Shown in pieces: positions 57,536 to 64,000 of a DNA stretch of 64,000 bases. Each line of letters starts with the position of its first letter. The first letter of the stretch is position 1. Both the position numbers and the translations under genes were made by a program. This DNA is from Bacteroidaceae bacterium (GTDB lineage: Bacteria > Bacteroidota > Bacteroidia > Bacteroidales > Bacteroidaceae): contig JAIKZH010000002.1 in assembly GCA_024682395.1 (NCBI GenBank), positions 1 to 64,000 of the forward strand, given 5' to 3'. The notes below the pieces were generated by a model. The model searched no databases and was not told where the DNA came from. It saw nothing but the letters and a program-made list of their open reading frames with translations.

Positions 57536-58321
57536 ATGAAGGAAGTAAAGATAACCAAACGAGCACACGAGGAAATTCGTCGTCTGTTTTCTCCGCGAAC
57601 CCTAATTAATACCTTGCGTACAGATCCTGAATTAACAGAAATAGTTGATAATTTTGCATTTGATGAAACCTTAGTAAAGGCCGATGGTAGTGTACTTGAA
57701 AAAACACGTGTTATGTGTATTTTAGCATCAACTATCGGATGTAATGCTATCAACGAGTTTAAGATGTATGTTGACGCATGTTTGAACGTAGGTGTGAAAC
57801 CACGCGAGATACGCGAAATCGTTTATCAAGCATATCCATATGTAGGAGCATCACAAGTGGTTGAATACACTTTATTGATGAATGATATATTCGAGAATAA
57901 TGGAATCCGTCTTCCTTTAGACCCTCAAAACACAGTTGAGACTAAAGAAGAATGCTATAAAAGAGGTAAGGAGTTACTCGATGAAACATTTGGCTACGGT
58001 ACTGTCGATAACATGTTGGCAATATCACCAAAGGGACAGGAACATATCGTCGAGTTTATTATAACTTATTGCTATGGTCAGTTCTATTCACGTAACGGAA
58101 TTGATATGCAACACCGTGAGTTAATCACATTCTGTATTCTTGCATCTATGGGCGGCTGTGACTCACAATTACACACACACGCCAAGGCTTGCAAGAACCT
58201 CGAAATCTCAAAGCAAGAAATGATAGCTGCCGCAACTGCTATATTGCCTTGGATTGGTTTCCCTCGTACATTAAACGCAATAAGCGTAATCAATGATGAA
58301 TATAACGAGACATTAATGTAG
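57536..58321 (+). CDS. Carboxymuconolactone decarboxylase-like protein, tandem domains
   Basis: The 261-aa protein consists of two AhpD/CMD-like halves: residues ~45-110 (ILASTIGCNAINEFKMYVDA, KPREIREIVYQAYPYVG) and ~165-255 (HRELITFCILASMGGCDSQL, ISKQEMIAAATAILPWIGFP). The CxxC of peroxidase-type AhpD is absent, so it is not obviously a disulfide peroxidase. It may be a lactone decarboxylase or a redox-partner protein; family members of this size are common in gut Bacteroidales with unknown role. Single-gene transcript with its own -7 box and terminator. Confidence 0.85.
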   Translation: MKEVKITKRAHEEIRRLFSPRTLINTLRTDPELTEIVDNFAFDETLVKADGSVLEKTRVMCILASTIGCNAINEFKMYVDACLNVGVKPREIREIVYQAYPYVGASQVVEYTLLMNDIFENNGIRLPLDPQNTVETKEECYKRGKELLDETFGYGTVDNMLAISPKGQEHIVEFIITYCYGQFYSRNGIDMQHRELITFCILASMGGCDSQLHTHAKACKNLEISKQEMIAAATAILPWIGFPRTLNAISVINDEYNETLM

Positions 58322-58355
58322 AAATTTTTATTCATAATTTTTTTAAATTCGTTAT

Positions 58356-58387
58356 CCCCAGGCATTTATTTAAATTAATGTCTGGGG
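58356..58387 (+). terminator. Terminator of the decarboxylase-like gene
   Basis: An 11-bp stem with one wobble (58356-58366 with 58377-58387) followed by five T residues, 34 bp past the stop. Confidence 0.88.
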
Positions 58388-58515
58388 TTTTTATTATCTG
58401 GAGCATGAGAATCTTTCAGAAGTAATCGGAAAAACGGCTTTCTATGATATATGCTTATCCACACTAATTATCTACTGAGCCAAAAACGATTTTACAATTG
58501 AAAAAACGTATAAAT

Positions 58516-58617
58516 AAAAAAACGCTTTGTCAATGTTACTGACAAAGCGCGTAAAATGCCTATCTCTCGATAAACAATTTTTACTAACCTTAAAATAAAT
58601 CTAATACCATGAAAAAC
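58516..58617 (-). ncRNA. Candidate small RNA, about 100 nt
   Basis: On the minus strand a promoter (58654-58624), a predicted start near 58617 and an intrinsic terminator (58549-58523 plus seven T residues, to 58516) enclose a region without a useful frame. The 5' part reads GGTATTAGATTTATTTTAAG and then GTTAGTAAAAATTG. I have the impression that this block recurs in Bacteroidales intergenic regions, but cannot check it here. Confidence 0.55.
58523..58549 (-). terminator. Terminator of the candidate small RNA
   Basis: A 10-bp perfect stem CGCTTTGTCA/TGACAAAGCG with a 7-nt loop. On the minus strand it is followed by seven T residues. Confidence 0.9.
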
Positions 58618-58623
58618 ACGATG

Positions 58624-58654
58624 CAAATTTACGATAAAAAATCAGAATTACAAA
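58624..58654 (-). promoter_or_regulatory. Promoter of the candidate small RNA
   Basis: Minus strand TTTG (58654-58651), 19-bp spacer, TAAATTTG (58631-58624) followed by C: a near-ideal Bacteroidetes promoter. Confidence 0.65.
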
Positions 58655-58777
58655 TATTTATGGGCAAAATATCATATATCACATGAATAATGACGCTTTA
58701 TAGTTCCATATGTAAACTGCCATTTGACAATAGTCAATCGAAATAAATAATTGCGTGTTCTGACTTCCTTATACGTA

Positions 58778-58826
58778 AAAATGCCAATGGTTTCTATTAT
58801 TATCATAGAAAATCCATCAGCATTTT
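58778..58826 (-). terminator. Long hairpin after the DUF1573 gene
   Basis: A roughly 20-bp imperfect stem (58778-58797 with 58805-58826) with internal loops and a 7-nt loop. On the minus strand it is followed by TTTTTACG. It lies 61 bp past the DUF1573 stop. Confidence 0.75.
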
Positions 58827-58886
58827 CAGTTTATTAATGTTGAAAATTCAACTATTCTGTTACAAATATAAAAATATCGGTATATT

Positions 58887-59303
58887 TTATTTATTTGACT
58901 TTAATGTCTCTTCCGGCATGGCAGACATGTCGCCTTGTATGAACAAGCGTGTAAGGTCGTTCTTACAATTTGTAAACACCTGAATATATTTCTTGAATTT
59001 TCCAGGCATACGTCCGGTACCATCATATGTAATTCTGATTTCACCAGAACCACCAGGACTGATAAAGTCTTTTGTATAAGTAGCAGCAGTACAACCACAT
59101 GCTGTATGTACATAGTTGATAACTAATTTGGATTTTCCCACATTAGTAAATCTGAACACACATGATTGAACCGGAGAGTCTTGTGAGAAGGTACCAAAAT
59201 CAACAGTTGTTTTATCAAACTTTATGACAGGATATTTCTTTGCATAAACTGATAAAGATACTGTCAGAAGTGTTAATAATAAACAGAATACCTTGATTTT
59301 CAT
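58887..59303 (-). CDS. DUF1573 exported protein
   Basis: The 138-aa protein has a signal peptide (ending SVYAKKYP) and one DUF1573 domain: FDKTTVDFGTFSQDSPVQSC, FTNVGKSKLVINYVHTACGC, SPGGSGEIRITYDGTGRMPG. The CGCT cysteines are typical. It is an Ig/ASH-like beta fold found in many Bacteroidetes exported proteins; single-domain versions have no known role. It lies 58 bp downstream of nadC and may be part of its transcript. Confidence 0.9.
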   Translation of the reverse strand: MKIKVFCLLLTLLTVSLSVYAKKYPVIKFDKTTVDFGTFSQDSPVQSCVFRFTNVGKSKLVINYVHTACGCTAATYTKDFISPGGSGEIRITYDGTGRMPGKFKKYIQVFTNCKNDLTRLFIQGDMSAMPEETLKSNK

Positions 59304-59361
59304 ATCGTTAAATTGATTTGATTTACAAATTTTTAAATATTGATTATTGGATAACGACTCT

Positions 59362-60231
59362 TTAGATCTTTAGTTTACTTGAATCTACAGCCTTAAAACT
59401 CATATCCAATCCTTTGACAGAATGTGTGAGAGCACCTACAGAGATGAAATCAACACCAGCCTCAGCATAATCACGGATAGTATCATATGTGATACCACCA
59501 GAAGATTCAGTTTCGTACTTACCACCAATTAAAGCAACGGCTTTCTTGGTTTCCTCAGGAGTAAAGTTGTCGAGCATAATGCGGTTGACCCTACCTACAC
59601 GCAACACTTCGTTGAGTTCATCGAAATCACGTACTTCGATTTCAATCTTAAGGTCTTTACCTTTCGCTTTCAGATATTCATGACATCTTACGATTGCATT
59701 TTCAATTCCTCCTGCAAAATCGATATGGTTATCTTTAAGAAGAATCATGTCGAACAAACCTATACGGTGATTAGTTCCACCACCAATTTTTACAGCTTGT
59801 TTTTCAAGCATTCTCATTCCAGGAGTAGTCTTACGTGTGTCTAATATTCTTGTATGAGTGCCTTCTATCCTCTTGACATACTTATTTGTCATGGTAGCAA
59901 TACCAGACATACGCTGTAGTATATTAAGCATAAGACGTTCAGTCTGTAAAAGACTTTGAATCTTACCTTTCACACTCATTACGATATCGCCAGGACGAAC
60001 ATGAGCGCCATCGTGAATATAAACTTCAACCTGCATTGTTGGGTCGAATCGTTTAAATACCTCCTTTGCTATTTCTTCACCAGCAAATATTCCTTCTTCT
60101 TTTATCAACAGTTTTGATTCACTGACAGCATCTGCAGGAATACAACAAAGTGTTGTATGGTCACCATCACCTATATCCTCAGCGAAAGCGAGATCTATCA
60201 ATTTGTCGTTTAGTTCTTCTACACTAAGCAT
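59362..60231 (-). CDS. nadC: Nicotinate-nucleotide pyrophosphorylase (quinolinate PRTase)
   Basis: Makes nicotinate mononucleotide from quinolinate and PRPP in de novo NAD synthesis. The 289-aa protein has the family sequence: EDIGDGDHTTLCCIP near residue 17, LNILQRMSGIATMTNKYV, TRILDTRKTTPGMRMLEKQA, VKIGGGTNHRIGLFDMILLK and ESSGGITYDTIRDYAEAGVD. Arg, Lys and His residues in these motifs bind quinolinate and PRPP. No nadA or nadB is in the window. Promoter at 60262-60292. Confidence 0.96.
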   Translation of the reverse strand: MLSVEELNDKLIDLAFAEDIGDGDHTTLCCIPADAVSESKLLIKEEGIFAGEEIAKEVFKRFDPTMQVEVYIHDGAHVRPGDIVMSVKGKIQSLLQTERLMLNILQRMSGIATMTNKYVKRIEGTHTRILDTRKTTPGMRMLEKQAVKIGGGTNHRIGLFDMILLKDNHIDFAGGIENAIVRCHEYLKAKGKDLKIEIEVRDFDELNEVLRVGRVNRIMLDNFTPEETKKAVALIGGKYETESSGGITYDTIRDYAEAGVDFISVGALTHSVKGLDMSFKAVDSSKLKI

Positions 60232-60261
60232 AATATTGTTTTTTAATTAATATGTGAGTTG

Positions 60262-60292
60262 CAAAAGTATACAAAACATTTGACGTAAACAA
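60262..60292 (-). promoter_or_regulatory. Promoter of nadC
   Basis: Minus strand TTG (60292-60290), 20-bp spacer, TACTTTTG (60269-60262) followed by C, 31 bp before the start. Confidence 0.55.
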
Positions 60293-60406
60293 ATATTTAA
60301 GTCTTTTTATGATTTCTATAATATCATGTAATGCCTCTGAGGATATAAAAGTGAAAAATGGGGATGAAAAAATAAAGCAAGAGTTATGAAAATAACAAAT
60401 AATGAT

Positions 60407-60414
60407 TATCTTTG
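60407..60414 (+). promoter_or_regulatory. -7 element upstream of the symporter gene
   Basis: TATCTTTG followed by C, about 75 bp before the start at 60488. No matching -33 TTG. Confidence 0.4.
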
Positions 60415-60487
60415 CAGTTGAATAGGAATTAGGACTAATGATAAAACTAAATATTTATAATCAATATTCTATATAATTTAATTCTTA

Positions 60488-61861
60488 ATGGATAATATCA
60501 CAAATATAATACAAGATTTATGTGACATAATATGGGGATGGCCAATGATTCTGCTATTGGTGGGTACTCATATCTTCCTTACATTCAGACTGAAAATTCC
60601 ACAGCGCAAATTGTGGAAAGGAATAAAACTATCCGTCTCATCCGATAAAGATTCAAAAGGCGACATCAACCAGTTTGGAGCATTAGCCACATCGTTGGCT
60701 GCTACAATCGGAACTGGTAACATTATAGGGGTGGCAACCGCCGTATCGTTGGGTGGTCCGGGAGCAATCTTCTGGTGCTGGCTCACTGGTATGTTCGGTA
60801 TAGCCACAAAATACGGAGAAGGATTGCTCGCCATAAAATATCGAGTAAAAAGATCTAATGGAAAAATGTCGGGAGGTCCGATGTATGTGCTTGAACGTGG
60901 ATTAGGAATGAAATGGCTCGGTGTATTGTTTTGTATATTTACAGCCATTGCTGCATTCGGAATTGGTAACACAGTACAAGCCAACGCCATCGGAGAAAAT
61001 GTAAGCAACATGATGAAAGATGTTATCGACGTTAACACATGTAAATGGATTGTCGGTACCGTTATTGCATCGATAGTTGCCATTGTGATTATAGGCGGGG
61101 TGAAAAGTATTGCAAAATTCTGCTCAATACTTATTCCAACAATGTCGGTTCTGTATATCTTCGGATGTATTTACATTTTATGGGTGAACCACTCTTATAT
61201 ATGGGATGCCATATGCTGGATTGTTCAAGACGCTTTTTCTTTAGAAGCCGCTACGGGCGGTACTGTGGGTTGCGCCATAATGACAACTATCAGATTTGGT
61301 GTGGCTCGAGGATTGTTCTCTAACGAATCGGGAATGGGTTCTGCACCAATCATTGCCGCAGCAGCCCAAACAAAGAATCCTGTTCGTCAGGCTTTAATAC
61401 AATCAACAGCCGCATTCTGGGACACAGCCGTAATATGCACCATTACTGGATTGGTAATCATAACAAGTATCTTGGCTTATCCTGAAATTGATTTAAAATC
61501 GACATCCATACTCACAGAATTAGCATTCAGTAAGATTCCATACGTAGGTTCCCCTATCCTTACTATAGGTATAATAACATTCGCTTTCTCAACAATAATC
61601 GGATGGGAATATTACGGAGAGCGTGCCATTGAATATCTTTTGGGTAACAAAGCCATCAGATTCTATAGAATAGCATGGGTTTTTCTTACAATAGTAGGAT
61701 GTGTGCTCAATTTAGACCTTGTGTGGTGTTGTGCCGATATGATGAATGCCCTGATGGCTATTCCAAACTTGCTATCGTTGCTGCTATTATCGGGAATATT
61801 GTCAAAAGAGACTCAATATTACTTGTGGAACAATCATATAGACGACAACATTGAATGTTAA
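60488..61861 (+). CDS. Sodium:alanine/glycine symporter (AGCS family)
   Basis: Imports alanine or glycine with Na+ or H+. The 457-aa protein has about 11 hydrophobic helices and the AGCS signature ATIGTGNIIGVATAVSLGGP (about 73-92) followed by GAIFWCWLTGMFG. RGLFSNESGMGSAPIIAAAA near 277, WEYYGERAIEYL and the C-terminal MMNALMAIPNLLSLLLLSG are also typical. Substrate preference within the family cannot be read. Single gene with its own -7 box; the antiporter gene starts 76 bp later. Confidence 0.93.
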   Translation: MDNITNIIQDLCDIIWGWPMILLLVGTHIFLTFRLKIPQRKLWKGIKLSVSSDKDSKGDINQFGALATSLAATIGTGNIIGVATAVSLGGPGAIFWCWLTGMFGIATKYGEGLLAIKYRVKRSNGKMSGGPMYVLERGLGMKWLGVLFCIFTAIAAFGIGNTVQANAIGENVSNMMKDVIDVNTCKWIVGTVIASIVAIVIIGGVKSIAKFCSILIPTMSVLYIFGCIYILWVNHSYIWDAICWIVQDAFSLEAATGGTVGCAIMTTIRFGVARGLFSNESGMGSAPIIAAAAQTKNPVRQALIQSTAAFWDTAVICTITGLVIITSILAYPEIDLKSTSILTELAFSKIPYVGSPILTIGIITFAFSTIIGWEYYGERAIEYLLGNKAIRFYRIAWVFLTIVGCVLNLDLVWCCADMMNALMAIPNLLSLLLLSGILSKETQYYLWNNHIDDNIEC

Positions 61862-61936
61862 CACAATGATTGCCAACTAAATTAAATCAAAGTTACAACT
61901 ATCATTTATCTAACAATACAATAATTATCCTACCTC

Positions 61937-64000
61937 ATGATTCAAGATCTATGTATAATAATGCTCACTGCAGGTATCGTCAGTCTCCTGTTTAAGTTGT
62001 TCAGGCAACCAGTTGTGCTTGGATATATTGTGGCAGGACTGATAGCTGGTCCATACATGTTTGGTGAATCGTGGATAAGTGATAATGAGAGTGTCGAAAC
62101 ATGGGGAGAGATTGGAGTGCTTTTCCTTTTGTTTGCCATGGGACTTGAATTCAGTTTCAAGAAACTAATACAGATTGGCAACACCGCACTTATAGCGGCT
62201 GGCACTATCGTGGTAGGTATGATGTCGGTTGGATTCCTTACAGGACGCTTAATGGGTTGGAGTGAGATGAATTCACTTTTCCTTGGAGGAATTCTGTGTA
62301 TGTCATCCACCACAATTGTGTTTAAGGCCATAGAGGACATGAAAATGGGCGGACATAAATTCGCACATGTTGTGTTCGGCATATTAATCGTCGAAGACCT
62401 TTTCGCCGTAGTTCTCATGGTTGTCCTATCGTCAATTGCCGTAAAAAAACAATTCGAAGGAACCGAGTTACTATTCGAGATAGGAAAATTAATAGGTTAC
62501 CTCGTGTTGTGGTTTGTTGTAGGAATAGCTATAATACCTTCATTTCTCAAGATATTCAGAAAACACCTAAACAACGAAACACTTACGATCTTTGCTATTG
62601 GATTGTGTTTGGGTATGGTGTTGTTGGCAATACAAGCTGGTTTCAGTAGTGCCCTCGGAGCATTTGTCATGGGAAGTGTTTTGGCTGAGACCATTGAGGC
62701 CGAACGTATCGAACATCTGATACAACCAATCAAGAATGTGTTCGGGGCAATATTCTTCGTTTCTGTCGGAATGATGATTAATCCATCACTCCTGATAGAT
62801 TATTGGTTACCTATCATCATCATAACATTCATCGTTATATTCGGACAAATATTCTTTGGTTCAATCGGTACACTCCTTTCAGGACAATCACTCAAAGTAT
62901 CTCTGCAAAGTGGTTTTTCATTGGTACAAATCGGAGAATTTGCCTTTATCATTGCTGTGTTCGGACAAAATGCAGGCATTACAGATGCTAGTCTCTACCC
63001 TATCGTAGTTGCCGTATCTGTAATTACAACATTTCTCACACCATATATCATGAAGTTGTCTAACCCCGCCGAACAATTGATAAACCAACATATAAGCAAA
63101 GGAACAAAGATGTTCCTCGACAACTATGCACAAAAACGTAATTCGGCTAAGACAGAAAGCACATGGAAGAAATACCTCAAGAAAGTATCTGGAATAGTAC
63201 TTATTGCGAGTATAATCTGTGTATTTATCTATATATTGTTCTTCCAATATGCTGCACCATTTATTCTCACTAAGGCGGAATTGTTTTGTAGTATATTCAA
63301 TGAAAAATGGGCTGATTTAATAACCAAAATCATCACTCTGGCAGTTTTATTGATAATATCTTCTCCTTTTTTATATTATATCGTCGCACGCTATCGTATG
63401 TCTGACGAAGTGCGTGAATTATGGAAACAGGGAAACCATCAAAAAGCATCACTTGCCGGATTATATCTGCTGCGATTGCTAATAGGTATAGCATTCATTG
63501 CCTATGCCTTATATAAGATATTCACCCTTACCACAGGTATGCTATTCGGACTATCAATCATCTTGTTGATTATCATTTCATTCTCACGAAGAATCAAACA
63601 ACAATCACGTCGATTAGAGGAAGGATTCAGCACCAATCTCACCGCACGCGAAGTATCAGCCGACAAACAACGTCCGATAGGCAAACATTTTGTAAGCAAA
63701 CTACTTCCATACGACATACATATCTCCGACTTCACAGTACCAACTGAATCTGAATTCAGTGGAAAGACATTAAGTCAACTTAATATACGCAAAGAATCGG
63801 GAGTAAGTGTAATAAGAATTATCCGAGGAGGCGTTTTCACAAATATTCCAGGAGGTAACAAACATGTGTATCCTGGCGACAGAATAGTTGTGGCTGGAAG
63901 CGACGAACAAATAGACAAATTCCGTCAGATGTTAGACAAGAGTCAACATCCTGATAAATATAAAAAGAACAAAGAAAGAAATCATGTCACATTAGATAAC
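61937..64000 (+). CDS. CPA2-type monovalent cation:proton antiporter, partial
   Basis: ATG at 61937; the frame is open for 688 codons to the window end. N-terminal transporter domain with the CPA2 sequence KLFRQPVVLGYIVAGLIAGP, GEIGVLFLLFAMGLEFSFKK, LCMSSTTIVFKAIEDM and IVEDLFAVVLMVVLSS, the DLFA-type acid site for ion exchange. A membrane linker (about 415-545) follows, then a TrkA-C-like regulatory domain (TESEFSGKTLSQLNIRKESG to YPGDRIVVAGSDEQIDKF) near 595-670. This is the KefB/KefC-like architecture, but without a visible full KTN domain so far. The C-terminus lies outside the window. Confidence 0.9.
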   Translation, partial: MIQDLCIIMLTAGIVSLLFKLFRQPVVLGYIVAGLIAGPYMFGESWISDNESVETWGEIGVLFLLFAMGLEFSFKKLIQIGNTALIAAGTIVVGMMSVGFLTGRLMGWSEMNSLFLGGILCMSSTTIVFKAIEDMKMGGHKFAHVVFGILIVEDLFAVVLMVVLSSIAVKKQFEGTELLFEIGKLIGYLVLWFVVGIAIIPSFLKIFRKHLNNETLTIFAIGLCLGMVLLAIQAGFSSALGAFVMGSVLAETIEAERIEHLIQPIKNVFGAIFFVSVGMMINPSLLIDYWLPIIIITFIVIFGQIFFGSIGTLLSGQSLKVSLQSGFSLVQIGEFAFIIAVFGQNAGITDASLYPIVVAVSVITTFLTPYIMKLSNPAEQLINQHISKGTKMFLDNYAQKRNSAKTESTWKKYLKKVSGIVLIASIICVFIYILFFQYAAPFILTKAELFCSIFNEKWADLITKIITLAVLLIISSPFLYYIVARYRMSDEVRELWKQGNHQKASLAGLYLLRLLIGIAFIAYALYKIFTLTTGMLFGLSIILLIIISFSRRIKQQSRRLEEGFSTNLTAREVSADKQRPIGKHFVSKLLPYDIHISDFTVPTESEFSGKTLSQLNIRKESGVSVIRIIRGGVFTNIPGGNKHVYPGDRIVVAGSDEQIDKFRQMLDKSQHPDKYKKNKERNHVTLDN

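Noticed and set aside
58555-58690. Plus-strand 25-codon frame starting MKNTMQIYDKK as a small gene
   Set aside because: It lies antisense to a better-supported promoter-RNA-terminator unit and shows no protein-like pattern beyond its short length.

Overview
The window is bacterial chromosome from a low-GC Bacteroidota, most likely order Bacteroidales and possibly Prevotellaceae (family-level placement is inference). The evidence is repeated promoters of the Bacteroidetes type (TTG, 19-21 bp, TAnnTTTG), type IX secretion-related proteins, a DUF4248 gene, a GT3-type glycogen synthase beside an alpha-glucan phosphorylase, and an anaerobic pyruvate formate-lyase locus. No rRNA, tRNA or CRISPR array was seen.

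Layout. 1-7.3 kb is an AT-rich accessory block on the minus strand. It has a lipoprotein gene cut by an IS982-family element, two pairs of paralogous exported proteins or lipoproteins, several small membrane proteins, and a promoter present in two diverged copies. 7.3-33.2 kb is mostly core genome: kdsB and a class A penicillin-binding protein; ruvC, DUF4199 and a GT2 glycosyltransferase; DUF6452/DUF6048; mntP, apbE, a TM2 protein and guaA; a GH25 lysozyme with a DUF1460 amidase; glgP/glgA; a TPR protein with gyrA; and pflA/pflB.

33.3-43.5 kb is the accessory island of most interest. An AbiH-type abortive-infection gene is divergent from a two-gene operon. That operon encodes a long prokaryotic Argonaute whose guide-5'-end pocket looks intact but whose PIWI catalytic residues are replaced, followed 12 bp later by a 336-aa protein I do not recognise, then a strong terminator. 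Next is a Bacteroidetes mobile-element module (unknown 178-aa protein, DUF3987-like ATPase, CHC2/TOPRIM primase-like protein, DUF4248), a structured intergenic region, and two small unknown genes. A dead Argonaute usually acts as a guide-directed sensor that switches on a partner, so the 336-aa protein is the candidate effector or accessory of a possible new defence system.

43.6-64 kb returns to core-like genes: a candidate small RNA, uvrA, a gliding-type C-terminal-domain protein, and a long plus-strand run (uxaC, T9SS plug protein, golvesin/amidase-like exoprotein, YgiQ radical SAM protein, Pif1-like helicase). These are followed by a carboxymuconolactone decarboxylase-like protein, a second candidate small RNA, a DUF1573 protein, nadC, an alanine/sodium symporter and a CPA2 antiporter that runs off the window. 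All functional calls are from sequence reading alone; no database search was possible.
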